The notes under the pieces: model-generated | Databases searched by the model: none | What the model was told of the DNA's origin: nothing | Seen by the model: only the letters and a program-made list of their open reading frames with translations | Shown: piece by piece, positions 1 through 12,048 of the stretch | Numbering within the stretch: position 1 is the stretch's first letter | Layout of the letters: the number at the start of each line of letters is the position of its first letter | Origin: Jaapia argillacea MUCL 33604 | Taxonomy: Eukaryota > Basidiomycota > Agaricomycetes > Jaapiales > Jaapiaceae | Length of the DNA stretch: 64,000 bases | NCBI GenBank assembly: GCA_000697665.1 | Contig: KL197739.1 | Span: forward strand, 338,231 to 402,230 | Reading direction: 5' to 3' | Made by a program: the position numbers and the translations under genes

Positions 1-214
1 CTCCACAAGATTCATGGTTCCTGCGAGAACCATGTTACCACAAACACACGCCGAAGTCCCGACTGCTTCCAGTTGCAGGCACGACGCATAGATATACTTC
101 AATCGTGCGAAAAGGTTGATCTGTTCCATCCCTCTTGCCCTCCGAATGCTGCAAGACTGGTTTAAGGCTTCCTAGACGCCCCCTTCACATCATCTTGGCG
201 CCCGTGGCGTTCAT

Positions 215-1723
215 ATGCCTTCGACACCGTTGTCGGATTCTATCATCCTTGTTGCTGCCGAAACCGTCCAGTACCTCGGTTACTCCACCAGTGAGTACAG
301 CCAGACCTTCCACGAGCCGGCGCATAAATCACTCAATTTTGCGAGCAGTTTCTTCGATTGCTTTTTTGTTGTGGGATTGTTGCATAACGTTGGACCAGGA
401 GGTTGAATTTATTTGGCGGTCAGTACCTCTGGATCCCCCTTCTGTTCGATCCTGATAGAACGCTCCTTCTCGCTCCCCGACTGATCTTTCTCGTGCAGGC
501 AACCCAGGGGTTCAATCTTGAAATGGGCGTTCCTCTTCGCTAGATATTTCACCTTTTTCATATTGGCGTGAGTGGCCTGATGGGGTCGAAATCCAAAGCT
601 AACGCCAACCTCAGAGCGATTATTTTCCAAGCACTCAGCGTGCTTGGGCACACTCACCTTCCACTAAGCTGTAAATCATGGTTCGTTATGGAAAGCGTGT
701 CGACGCAACTACTGAGCATCTCTGTCGAAATTATCCTCATGCTTCGAGGTGCGTATTTTGAAAATTGACCCCCTTCGATTGTCTCAAAACACTCCGCCAG
801 TCTATGGCCTCTACGGCCAGAGTCGGGTCATTGGAGGGTGGCTCTGTGCATTACTCGGTCTTGAAATATTGACCTTGATCCCCGTTTATGTGATCGCAAT
901 ACCCCGTCTGGAGCTCAGCATCGCTTGCACACCCATACCTTCGAATGCGAGTAAGTTTTTCTTCCTCTATGTCAGGTGAGTACGCTGGATACTTTCATTT
1001 GTCCACTTTCATACTCAACAGGGATTTATCCGATCGATTTCTCCAACCTGATATAGCTGCGCTGCGATCTTCGTCCAGATTGTACTCCTCACGTTCAGTC
1101 TGATCAAGACCGTTGGATCCATAAGATCAGGTTGGGGAAGAACCCCCGTCATATACACTTTCCTGCGGGATGGGAGTTGGGTTTTCGTCGTCCAGTTTGG
1201 TGGGCTCCATTCGGTTTCCTCTCACCCGTGCCCAACTTGATTTCTGGCGTTTTTAGCGGCCATTATTCTATTAGCTATGCACTACTTCATCCCTGGAAGT
1301 ATCAATGGGCACATCATGTTCACGTACGTCAGGTTCTTCTGGTTGTTGAGTCACGGTCTTCACATTTTTCCTCCGTATCTTCGGCTAAACAGGTGGTGGT
1401 GGGCATTCATGTCCTTCTCCGTAAGCCCCTTCTACCTACATCCCCTGTCCCGTAAACTCACGGCTATCCACCAGACGTGTCGGCTGGTCCTCAACCTCTA
1501 CCAATTGGGAGCGAGTATGTCCCATCGATCTCGCGACAGGCGGCGTCGATCAGGCAACTCCCGTTCTCGTACGAACTCTAACGGCGATTCATCTGGGACT
1601 CGCACCGGATCCTCGTCGAATAACTTTACCACGAACGTAGTCCCTGGCTTTGGGTACTGTGATGAAGATGACACGTTTGAGATGACACCTAGTGTTTCTT
1701 GGGATAGGACCACTCGTAGCTGA
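215..1723 (+). CDS. DUF6533-like seven-helix membrane protein
   Basis: Multi-exon gene spliced by eye. Exons 215-290, 349-418, 497-567, 615-748 and 801-950 join to give the family hallmarks LLWDCCITLDQEVEFIW, LKWAFLFARYFTFFIL and LRVYGLYGQSR. The next block encodes GWGRTPVIYTFLRDGSWVF; an intron then leads into AAIILLAMHYFIPGS and finally a Ser/Arg-rich cytoplasmic tail ending at 1723. DUF6533 proteins are abundant in Agaricomycetes and have no settled function; a receptor-like role is only a guess. I could not reconcile the reading frame across the join between about 950 and 1058, so there is either a small unseen exon or a frameshift there. Start 215 is the first ATG that gives the helix before the D-Q-E-V motif. 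Confidence 0.72.
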
Positions 1724-2465
1724 CGCAGTTACTGTTTATCAAGTCTCCGTGAGTTTTTTTTTCTCGTGGTCGCGCGGAGTCAAACCTGACGACTAAGATC
1801 AATGCTCACCGCTCCGTCTTTTTTTTTGCTAAATTGCCCGGCCGCAGATACCCTCAACCGTCAGTCGCCTCTGTGAGGTCCTCGCGTCGGGGTTCGTTCG
1901 ACAAGGAGCCTTCAATCGGTTTCACGAAGGCTAGTCGGCACCTCCACCCGATCTGGTGGACAACCTTCGGGTTCTCATTCTGAAAAGCGCACAACGTCAG
2001 GCGCTTTGGCTCTCCTCTGTAAAAGAGAACTGAACGAAGGACTTACGTAGATTGCTTGTGTGAAGGGAAGAACGACATGGGTTCGCTGAGTTCCAAATCC
2101 CTGGGATCGTGCTTTGTTTTTCTGCTGATACCGTACGCCCGCCATATTGCTGATCGTCTGTACTCTTGGATACTTTCATATACTAGTATTGTCCTGTTCA
2201 CATCCCCACGAGTCCACAACAACCTTGACGGACTTCTCACGTGGTCCTTGACATAGCTTTGCATCCGCACAGCCGACTACGCCTCGGGACCACATGTGCT
2301 CGCTTCACTCGTGCCCCTGCGACTGAGGATGCGTAGGGACATATTCGGACGATTGAGATACGAGACCTGATGCGAGGGCGATACATTGCAGTAAAGTGCC
2401 TAAAGGAGTACGATAAAGGGGCGAAACAATATGCAACCAGAGGAAGAAAAGTCAAGAAGCAAGAA
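1724..2465. other. Intergenic region, no gene seen
   Basis: Lies between the convergent 3' ends of the DUF6533-like gene and the SUMO gene. The open frames here are short and resemble no family I know. Two T-rich runs near 1755 and 1820 may belong to the 3' untranslated region. Confidence 0.5.
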
Positions 2466-3078
2466 TTAGGTTGACCCTCCGACCTCTGCAAGATAGGTAC
2501 CTCATCAGTGGTAAACACAATGGATGGAGCGGTGGCGCTTACGTTCAACCATAACATCGATCGTATCTGAAAGATATGACAGTTGGTAACTCAGACAACC
2601 ACGGTACGTGATGTGGATATACATACCGTTATCCTCCATGTTGAGAGTGGACGGCGTGTCATCCTCCTGTATGCGTTCACCGTCGTACAGGAATCTAAAT
2701 GCCACACGTCGGTAAAGATGCAATGGGCGTTCCAGTACACTTTTGAAACGACCACATACCGGATGGAGCTCACGTCCTTGCCAACCTTCGACGCGTAGGC
2801 ACTCTGCAGTTTCAGCAATTTCGTGTTCCGCTTGATTTTGAAGAACACTTCCTCCCCTGTTGATGTTACAACCTATTCGGTGGATAAATTCCAACAAAAA
2901 TTCAACCGGAGCAAAGGCAAATGGTATCAACGCCAGCTATCAGATCCCATTCTTCACCATCTGAAAGCCACCCACGCACCTTGATGTTGATGGTTCCGTT
3001 AGGGTCCTCGTTTTTGGGAACAGCGTCCTGGGTCCCTTGCTGCTGATAGTCTTGGTGCTGCTCCTCGTTGTCGGACAT
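2466..3078 (-). CDS. SMT3: SUMO (small ubiquitin-like modifier)
   Basis: Five exons on the minus strand: 3078-2980, 2872-2760, 2694-2627, 2566-2543 and 2485-2466, all phases consistent, encoding 107 residues. The N-terminus MSDNEEQHQDYQQQGTQD is the usual flexible SUMO tail. The ubiquitin fold follows: INIKVVTSTGEEVFFKIKR, then AYASKVGKDVSSIRFLYDG and MEDNDTIDVMVEQVGG. The di-glycine at residues 104-105 is followed by Ser-Thr, so the precursor needs trimming by a SUMO protease before E1 activation and conjugation to target lysines. SUMO acts mainly in the nucleus. Intron positions were fixed by the conserved VKVV...GEEVFF and DGERIQ motifs. Single copy here and apparently intact. Confidence 0.96.
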
Positions 3079-3794
3079 GGTAGAGGGCTACGTGATGGTA
3101 AAAGATAAAGAATGGAACAGGGCAAGGGCCGCCGATTTATGTACCCTGCAAGCTTGTGCTTTCAACTTTGTCACTGTCGGTTGGCGTCATTGAAAGTGCT
3201 TACATAACTTCAGAAAACATATCTTGGTTTTGGCGTTCATCAGCCTTTCCTACCCAAGGGTGTTCTCGAACAAAGAATCTGCACTCTTACGCCGTATAGC
3301 ACTAATGTCTCGACCGTCGTCGACAAGAATATACCACCAACATCCACTAACGTTAACTATCGCAATCATCCAGCCTTTCCAACCAGCCATCGATCAGGTT
3401 TCAACTTCGAGGGTCCCTGACCGTCGAGCTTGTAAATGTCGAGCACAGAGGGCGTGGAGGATGCTGTTTATTCTATTCAACTACTAGTAGGGATAACAAC
3501 ACACTATCACATATACAGGTGCTCGGTGTCGTTAGAAAACGGTCGTGCCAAGGAGGTTGCGGTGAAGGAGCAAAGGTGATTGGTTGCTGGGGTGGGGTGA
3601 ATGAAGTGAGCTATGCAAAATCGTCAGGTATGTGCAGAATAATCAGAGGATTAGATAGAAGCACGAGGGCGAAAGACGGCAAGGAAATGTGAAAGTACAA
3701 TAACTGGTGTAAATGCATGAAAACCCCAAATGTGTCGTGAGGAGCAAATCGACAGGTCAACGAAGAAGAAAAACAACAGTTGATATCAGAATCA
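3079..3794. other. Intergenic region: SUMO promoter and neighbour 3' end
   Basis: The part next to 3078 is the presumed SUMO promoter; the part next to 3795 is the 3' flank of the following minus-strand gene. The plus-strand open frame at 3224-3487 has no recognisable domain and I do not call it a gene. Confidence 0.5.
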
Positions 3795-6700
3795 TCATAC
3801 AGGCCTGAATCGCTCAGGACGTCCTTCTTCTCCCAAGAACTGTGCGACGCCACCCCAACTCTCCGGTGTCCGACCCGCACCAACAGTTGTCTCCGAAGTA
3901 CCAGTTATACTAACAGGTGCAGTGACGAAAGATTGCGCAGCAGTACTGATGTCAGGTGGACTTTCACTTTGCTGTCTAGGCGTGGCAGCACTTCGAACAC
4001 GAGGTCGCGTACCAGGGCGAAGGGTACTCGGACCAGTACCTGGAGAGTACAAGATTGGACGTCCAGCAGGTTCTTGCAAGACTGTCCTCTCCGAACGCTG
4101 GACACTAACCGCTGCGCTTGACCCTGAACGCGAGCGTACCGCATCATGCTGAGGTGGCGATAACGACATAGGACTGCCAATGGCGGATTCGAAGACAGAT
4201 GTGCCCGTCTGACTATCGGGTACCTCATCCTCGCTCTCCTCCACGGCGTCCTCCCGGAACTGCTCCCTCAGTGGATGCCCGAAGGTGTGGTTTTCCGGAC
4301 TGCTGAGTACAACTTCACTGGCACTCCCACTCCCGCTGTGACTCCGCTCCGATCGATGGGCATCACTATCCGTCCTAGCTCTCTCCGGGTCAGGTGAAGG
4401 TACTTCGTCCAATCTCGCCATCGAATCCGTCCGACTCCTCATACCCATACTATTCGCCACAAGCTCCAATGAACTCCGACTGGCGGCACTGATGCTTTGG
4501 ATGAGACTCTGAGCGCGACTTCGAGCCGATGAACTTGTTCTTGAGCGACTTCCACTGGAATTACTCCTTGAACCGTTCCGTCTCCGTCCAGGTGAAACGC
4601 CAGTCCGATGTCTGATACCACCAAGCGAGCTTCTAGGACTGAGCTGACCAGCATCACTCGTCAACAACCCAACACTATCCTCAATCTCCGCCGCCTCTTG
4701 ACTACCCTCGGCCTCAGGTTGCTCCATCATCATATCCCCATCTTCATCCTCACTGGTCTCGTACATCTCGGCCAAAAGATGTGCGGGGAAGTCGTGATGG
4801 TGAATGACAGATTGTGAGGCGCCAGTGTCATCGCTCTCAGTCCTCATCCGTACCCCACCCATATCAGCAAAGACGACAGGCGATGGTGACGAAGGCAATG
4901 ACGGGACAGTTCCAGCTCTACGCCTTCCTTGACCTGGATGTCTGGGTGGCAGAGGGATACCAGCGACATCGGGTGAACTATCCAAATGAGACCTCGGCGA
5001 GCTCCCCCGGTCAGTTGACGGACGATTCCCAGTCGATTGTGTCGATCGCGTGTTGCCACTGGAGGGTGTAGAACGAGAATTTGAGGAGTGAGTAGCAGGA
5101 GTATGATGCGAAGCCGAAGAGACACTTTGTCCCCTCCCATGTGGTCGACGGAACTGGAATGGATATCTTGAAGTGACGGGACGGCCAAGACTGGACATTG
5201 ACGCTGAACTCCTCGCTCTCGCAGAAGGCGAAGACTGCGCCTCCGTCCCCTCAGCATGCTCCTCCACCTCCAATTCCTGCCCTTCCTCATCCTCTTCTTC
5301 CTCATCATCCTCCTCCCCTCCCTCCTCATCTCCAACTTCATGATCCGACTCCTCGGGTCCAGGCGAAGGCGGGAAAGGAACCCTAGTCTGGTCCTCACTC
5401 GATATCTGCGCTCCATACCCAGTAAACGGATATGGCAACTGCATCAACGGACCCTGATCCAAACCTCCCACAGCCCTTTCCTTCCCCTTCTCACTCATAA
5501 CAGGAGGCGGCGGCAAGATATCGGATAACAACTCTGGTTTCCTCCTCTTCTCCCCACCCTCTTCTCCCTCCCCACTAGCATCCGGGGTCTCAAACAACTC
5601 CTCCGAAAGGACTCCCCGTTTCGGTGGGTAAGGCACTCCACCAGTCGGTAACCCAATAGCTGCAAGTACTTGATCCATCCCAGGAAACGGCGTCGGCGGC
5701 TGCGAAGGTTCAACAGGCGGACCAAGACCAATTTCAGAAACCTCCTTCTTCTCAGCTCGAGAAGAAGATCGTCTCGTCGTCAAACAAAACTCGTAAGCTT
5801 CTTGAACTCGTAAACGTGTGCATTCTTTCCAGGACCAAGGTATAGCGTCCACCTCCGAACCAGCTTCGCTGTAAACCGATTGAGTTTTTTCCATTTCCTC
5901 TTCTTCCCAACGATAACGGGGTCCACAGAGTCCGCCACAAAGTTGTCCGCTGAGAATCCAGAGGCCAAGCCTACCAAACCCACATCAGCGTCGGTCGGTG
6001 TCATCGTGACGATGGACGAAATACGCACCAGCTAGCCAAAAGTACCAAAACCCTCCAGGCCGTCCAAGCAGCATTCGCAATCAAGATCCCCCTCCCATAA
6101 CCCGTGAGCGTCCCATCGGCCCTAAAGAAAGTCTGATCCCTCCCACTCCCTCCAAGCTCCCCAAGCGTAACCCCACCCGATTGGGGCGACCCAAAAGTCA
6201 AAAGTAAAGCCAAAGCCAACCCAGCCCTAGGTAACAGCAACGCCACCGTAGGCCAATTCTGCGAGTACCAATAACACAATTCTGAAAGTCCGTCTCGGAT
6301 ACTGCCTTCTTGTTCTGGCTTGTATGCTGCGGTTCGGAGGTGTTGGAAGAATGAAAAGTTTGTGTACGATGTCAAGCAGACGACGTTGAAGGCGGGAGAA
6401 GACATGTACAAGGGTAGCATTAGTGGGCGTTCTACGGATTGGGAGTTAGCTATGGCAGTGAGAAGAGGTTGGGAAGGATACGTACTGACTCGCCAACGCC
6501 GATAGAAGGAATATATGAGTTGGTAAATTATGAATACAACAAATAACCAAACGGCCCAAGCGGCAATGTACGCAGCAGCGCCCAATGCCCAATTCCTGCC
6601 AGAGCCAGGCACACCGGGCGCAGCAGGCGTAGGGAACTTTGCAACCCTAAAGTGTATTCCGACGATCAGCGAGGGAACTCAAGATAAGATATGAAAGGAG

Positions 6701-7402
6701 CAGAACTCACTGCAAAATTATAAATACAGCATTGAAATCGAAAAACGTTTGCAAAGGAATGTCATAAAAGACGAAAAGGGGGTACAAATAGTAATGAAGT
6801 CGGGATCGCCATGAAGGGTTTCGCAAGAGTTCTAGGTGGAGGCCTGTAGCCCGGAACCTAGGCCGGGGGGGAGAAGGGACTGCTGCTTGCAAAGGAGCAG
6901 GGCTTCTTGAGAAGAGTGTAGGAGTCATTCCTGATGTAGTCGCTCTGGACCAGACACGGGCATGCTGATGTTGGTGGTGACGACTGACTCTTGATTGATC
7001 GGTCGGCTCGCGACCGCGACCGTAAGCGTCCTTTTCTGCCTGAGACTGCATACTGACAATACGAACTGACCGAGGGGTAGGTTTCCGCCCGCCCACAAAC
7101 GCAAACGGATCTGGGCTATCCGTGTCTCGCTCGCCAATTAACTCTGCAACTGGGGTTGCCATCCCGACCGAAGTGTATGTGGAAGCGGGCGCGGGTGGAG
7201 GAGGACGTTTGGGAAGCCAGGATGGATATCCCTCCTCGCGTTCAGAACCGGTAGTTGCTTCTCGGGAGATCGGGGACGGTTTATGCGAGTCGAGGGCTGA
7301 GCCTGTACGGGAGTTGTAGCCCTCTTGCTGTTGTTGATCGGTAGGAGAGCTGTGCTGGGAGGGAAGGTTGTCAGAACCCGAGTTACGCTGTTGACGTGCC
7401 AT
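3795..7402 (-). CDS. Large membrane protein with long Ser-rich acidic tail
   Basis: Four exons: 7402-6711, 6646-6486, 6431-6029 and 5949-3795, phases consistent, about 1,136 residues. The first about 170 residues are polar. A hydrophobic block follows, with RLHYYLYPLFVFYDIPLQTF, then AAWAVWLFVVFIIYQLIY, RVKRPLMLPLYMSSPAFN and ALALLLTF: several probable membrane helices. After GLCGPRYRWEEEEMEKTQSV the last about 700 residues are low-complexity, with Ser/Pro/Arg tracts and a Glu/Asp-rich run around 5235-5335. I do not recognise the family; similar basidiomycete proteins are usually annotated as hypothetical. The intron at 6485-6432 was placed to keep RRWRVKRPLMLPLY in frame. ATG 7402 is used because the upstream in-frame start is not an ATG. 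Function unknown. Confidence 0.8.
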
Positions 7403-9555
7403 TAGACGCAGAAAGGCATGCAAAGGGTCAATTGAAAGGGCGTAAGATTAAGCAAGAGTCCGAGAAGAGCCTCGTTAGATAAAGACGTGGGTGTCGCGTT
7501 AATGATGTGATTTTTTGTGTAATTTCTGCGATTTTAAGAATAGACGCGCTGTGGTACGCTGGCGCGACTATGAAGCGTACTAACAAAAGCCAGTACGGTT
7601 TGCCTCGTGTTGGGAGAGCGAGAGCCTCGTGGCCAAGCACCGAGAAGGAGGCAGCAGAAAAACGAGGCGACTCTGGGTGACGAGTGGTCCGAGTGCAACC
7701 TTGATCAACATCAACAACACACAAAATATCACACACCTGCTATATGCGGTTAACCCCCTTGTTCCACGTGGTACACGCGACTTCGCTAGGCGAGGGTCAC
7801 GAAAAGCAAAGAAAACAAATAAAAAGGAGTGTGGGTTTCAAAAGAGTGTCAGCGACCAGCGACGAAGCTCTTGTTGCAGTGCGCGGTCAGGTATCAGTGG
7901 TGGTGGAATAGAGAAAAGTGATCATGATCACTGCGACTTTGCTTCCGCTGAGAGTCGATCTGCTTCCGTTGCCATGATCACTGATTGTCCACGGTTGATC
8001 GAAGGCATGATTTCTGACTTGTTGATGTCCATAACCCTCCATCTGCGTTAGCGCTCTAATCCTAACCGTCGAGGCAGTGGCAGTGGCGCCGGACACTCGG
8101 ACCTCGAGACAATGGAAGCAATCCCAAAGCTTTCGAGTGTCGTATGGTCCTGCAGAAGGCAACACGAGGAAACCGTTCGGTGGCGTTCAAACACACGCTG
8201 CACGACCTCATCCATATATGCCCTTCGCCGTAAGGTTAGCAGTCAAGCCAAGGAATCCAATCTAGGGATAGCACTGCATATTTGATTGACAAAGTGGAGC
8301 ATTTGACCCCTACAGCGGCCGATACTCGATCTTCTTGATCAACATTCTTGTTAATAGGAGGAGGCAAGAGTCTGGACGGGGATACCAAACGATCGAACCT
8401 GTAAAGTTACCAAATACTTGGATGCATTCTGCCCTGGTATGCAGAGCAGCTCGAAATTGTATGTGTGCCGGGAATCGTGCACCCATTTGTCGTCCACGCT
8501 CATCTCCTAGGGTCATCCATCCTCCACTGGTCCACAAAAACTACCTCCCATTATACCCATCACACGAAATGTTGGACAAATACTCCACCGCGAGACCATC
8601 GAATAAGTCACTTCAAGATCACCGAGTCCGCGCATGATAGGGGAGCCTCAAAGATGGACCTAACCGCTGCGCAAGACGGGCAGAATGATCCATGCGAACG
8701 AACGAACGATCCACATCATTCATCACCCAATATTTCCTGGCACGATTCCTTCATAACTTTACATGCTGGTGAGGATGCGAAGCCTTGCATGGGTCTCTGT
8801 CCAATTGATTCTTAACGATAACACCAACTACTTATTCGAACTTGACCCTACTAGCTGGAACACGAGGGTGAGTAACCTCCTCTCATAATCATCATGATGT
8901 CTCCGTCACTAGTTCGCAATCGTGTCGTCAATCCACCTCGGAACATGCCAAGCTTATCTTAACCACGTCCAATCACTACAAGCCATCAAGGAGAAGAAAA
9001 AGAAGAACGGAAAGTTGAGGCAAGGTAATGAATCACCTTCAAGCCTCTGTACGTCGCCATAGCCCCGAGAACCGTCTGACCTCGATTTTCATAGCCTCGG
9101 AAGGGGGAGCCAGATTCCAAGTAGAGGAATCTCCGTATAAATGCACAGGGAGAAGGGAGGGACGTTCGAAACCACCCACCTGTGATTCCCGACACCTCAT
9201 CGCCAGAACTGTCCCAAGTACTTAATGAATGAGCCCACTCTCTGCCTGACCGTCACAACCAGAGTCCGACTCCTTCCACGTCTCCTATGCCAGACCAAAT
9301 CCAACGTACTTGCCCTGCCAAGGCTCTGCTAAGCCGTATTTTGATTGAACGTTCACGTCCCGTCCCAGATTATTTCGACCAGGTCAATTATACTTATGCG
9401 CGTAACTCTTGGCAGGAGTGAAGATACAATTGCAAGTTAGTTCGAGGGAGCGTTCCTGATTGTCGCCAAGAGATTGTCGCCCATTTCTAGAAGTCCAGTT
9501 GCCTTTTCAGGTCAGTCGCTATTGAATTGATATCGTAAGTCGACCTGCAATAATG
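7403..9555. other. Long intergenic stretch, no supportable gene
   Basis: About 2.1 kb without a frame showing family motifs, signal peptide or consistent splicing. It holds the promoter of the large membrane protein and an imperfect TGATCATGATCA palindrome near 7919. Open frames near 7.9-8.8 kb are under 145 codons and lack recognisable features. Confidence 0.45.
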
Positions 9556-9822
9556 TTTACACAAGGTATGTACCTAATCTTTGTTTGGTTTGAAACAGCT
9601 TCAAGGCTGTCATTGTCAATGAGAGTACACTACTGGCGGCTGTCATCCAACTAATCAGGATGAAGAGACTCGCGGGACTCGCCGATGAATGGGACTGGGC
9701 ACAATTCAAACGCAACTTCTTACGCCCCTGGCAACAGGTGTTCATCACAGAAGTGACGAAACAGAGATCTTGGAACGTCTTCTCCACGCCCTATCTCAAT
9801 GGGGTTAGAATCAGAGGGGAAA

Positions 9823-9828
9823 TATAAA
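9823..9828 (+). promoter_or_regulatory. TATA box of secreted-protein copy 1
   Basis: TATAAA, 74 bp before ATG 9902. It is preserved at the same distance in all three copies and is followed by a conserved box near 9845-9862. Confidence 0.7.
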
Positions 9829-9901
9829 ATCGTGGTTGGTTTGTTAGCGATACCCTGCACCCCCACCCACCATTTCCTTTCCTCCACCGTTCAAAGTCGA
9901 A

Positions 9902-10468
9902 ATGATGTACCGGGTCGTATTCATCCTCCTAGCTTCTGTGCTGCCTGTCTTTGCAGCCGTCGCTCCTAGGGCACCCTCCGGCATCACCACGTATGTTGGC
10001 CATTCCTCGTATCGCCTCAATTCTCATACTTTCTCCACCCATTCAGCTGCTATTCTTGCCCAGGACAGGATAACGGAGGCTTTGGACTCGGACAACACAG
10101 CAACGATGGTACAACCATCTTTTGCTCGTATCCAGCTGATCCCAGCGAGAACCCCACTGACTTCTTCTGTGATTACTCTGCTGTACGCTGTCCTTGTCTC
10201 TTTCTCATCATCGCGTGGTCTTACGAACATCTTGTTTCTTACGCAGACCGACGGCCACCTGACACAAGATCACGACGCAGGTCTTTGCCCAGGTTCAGCC
10301 GCCTCTTCAGCTTGTTCCACCAGGAGGAAGCGATCGGAGTTGAAGGCTTTCGAGGCTAGGGCTGCTCAGCCTGCTCCTTCCTTCCCCGAGATGATGACCC
10401 CGAGGATGGCGTTGGCGAAGAAGGAGTTGGCGGCGGCGATGATGGTCCGGGATGAAGACGAGGCTTGA
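9902..10468 (+). CDS. Small secreted six-cysteine protein, copy 1
   Basis: Exons 9902-9990, 10047-10182 and 10247-10468 (89, 136 and 222 nt) encode 148 residues. Residues 1-19 or so form a signal peptide (FILLASVLPVFAAVAP). The mature part has cysteines at 31, 34, 56, 71, 89 and 98 in the pattern CYSCPG...FCSYPAD...FFCDYSA, then TDGHLTQD and LCPGS, a frame common among Agaricomycete small secreted proteins. A dibasic RRKR stretch after the last cysteine looks like a Kex2-type site, and the C-terminal tail is rich in Ala, Met and Lys. Probably extracellular; role unknown. An effector or wall function is possible but the sequence does not show it. The ATGATG start could be read from either ATG. 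Confidence 0.88.
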   Translation: MMYRVVFILLASVLPVFAAVAPRAPSGITTYVGHSSYRLNSHTFSTHSAAILAQDRITEALDSDNTATMVQPSFARIQLIPARTPLTSSVITLLYAVLVSFSSSRGLTNILFLTQTDGHLTQDHDAGLCPGSAASSACSTRRKRSELKAFEARAAQPAPSFPEMMTPRMALAKKELAAAMMVRDEDEA

Positions 10469-11400
10469 GCTTTGCCTTGCATGGTGAGACTACGATTCCT
10501 GTGATGAACGGTTGAACGAACCTGTGACGAGTTCTGCTACCTCGCGGTCCTTTGCTGTTACGGTCATTTCCTTGCGACGATTGGTTTCCACCTGGACACT
10601 TTAGATATGTCTTACATCTACCTGTCGGACTTCTTCATACCCACCTATGGATCCTCTTCACATTTTGTGCTCCATTTTATTCCATCTATGTCTGTTGGGC
10701 TTACTAGTATATCGACATTAGTAAACAAGTTCTTCCCTTACCCTCTTGGGAAGAGGGACGATACGTGCACCCTTCAACCATCCATGAGCGGTTGTACTTC
10801 GGAAACGGTTTTCGATTCGCCAAGTATCCGTGGTCCCAACAGCGGAGCTTCACAACTACCGACATGTGTTCTTCGAGCGGAAGTAGAGCGATTTGATCCG
10901 AGAGAAGGTCGGAGTCGTCAGAAATAGCTCGGACCCGACGTAGTGCTTCATGTGCATGAACCCCATGTCAAGATCCAATAATACTCGCCAGTAGCGATCC
11001 TGTCGATATCGTGAACCAGAAATATCTGAGGCCCCGTTGCCCCTGGCACTGCCTGGTTGGGCCTCATCAAGATAGAGTACCGTCACGACTTGCACATTGA
11101 ATAATCCGGAGTTGCCAGTGCACTTTCGTATGTATACCCTACTTATTCTTCGTTTGGGCTGAAACAGCTTGGACGCCGAGATTGCACTGGTGTTTGTCTT
11201 CCACCCCACCAGTAAATGTCGGAAGACCTGCGGGTCTCGCCGATGGATGGAACTTTGCACAGTTCAAAAGCAACTTCTTACACCCCTGGAAACGGGCGGT
11301 TATCACAGAAGAGATGAAACCGAGTCTTCTGGGACCTTGGAACGTTTTCTCCGCCCTCCCTACCTCAATGGGGTTAGCATCGCCAAGGGGGAGGGGAAGT

Positions 11401-11406
11401 ATAAAA
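11401..11406 (+). promoter_or_regulatory. TATA box of secreted-protein copy 2
   Basis: TATAAA, 71 bp before ATG 11477, followed by ATCGTGG as in copy 1. Spacing and flanks match the other copies. Confidence 0.7.
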
Positions 11407-11476
11407 TCGTGGTTTGGTTTGTTGGCGATACCCTGCACCCCCACCATTTCCTTCCCCCCCACCGTCCAAAGTCAAA

Positions 11477-12048
11477 ATGATGTATCGGATCGCATTCATC
11501 CTCCTAGCTTCTGTGCTGCCTGTCTTATCAGCCGTCGCTCCAAGGGCGCCCTCCGGTATCACCACGTATGTTGACCATTCCTCGTCTCGTCTCGCCTCAA
11601 TTCTCATACTTCCTCCACCCATTCAGCTGCTATTCTTGCCCAGGACAGGATAACGGAGGCTTTGGACTCGGACAACACAGCAACGATGGTGCAACCATCT
11701 TTTGCTCGTATCCAGCTGATCCCAGCGAGAACCCCACTGACTTCTACTGTGATTACTCTGCTGTACGCTGTCCTTCTTTCTTTCTCGCCATCGCGTGGTC
11801 TTACGAACATCTTGTTTCCTACGCAGACCGACGGCCACCTGACACAAGATCACGACGCAGGTCTTTGCCCAGGCTCTGCCGCCTCCTCAGCTTGTTCCAC
11901 CAGAAGGAAGCGATCGGAGTTGAAGGCTTTTGAGGCTAGGGCTGCTCAGCCTGCTCCTTCATTCCCTGAGATGATGACCCCTAAGATGGCGTTGGCGAAG
12001 AAGGAGTTGGCGGCGGCGATGTTGCTCCGAGATGAAGACGAGGCTTGA
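11477..12048 (+). CDS. Small secreted six-cysteine protein, copy 2
   Basis: Exons 11477-11565, 11627-11762 and 11827-12048 have the same lengths as copy 1 (89, 136, 222 nt) and encode 148 residues. It differs from copy 1 at few positions (for example FSYPAD...FYCDYSA and a tail ending MLLRDEDEA). Signal peptide, all six cysteines and the RRKR dibasic stretch are kept. The first intron is slightly longer than in copy 1. High identity with copy 1, including introns and flanks, points to a recent tandem duplication. Function unknown. Confidence 0.88.

Noticed and set aside
4844-5416. 190-codon Arg-rich minus-strand frame inside the large membrane protein gene
   Set aside because: It is the shadow of the Ser/Glu-rich exon in another frame.
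6001-6612. Separate 203-residue minus-strand membrane protein gene
   Set aside because: The frame joins in phase with exons on both sides of the large membrane protein; read alone it runs through an intron (6485-6432).
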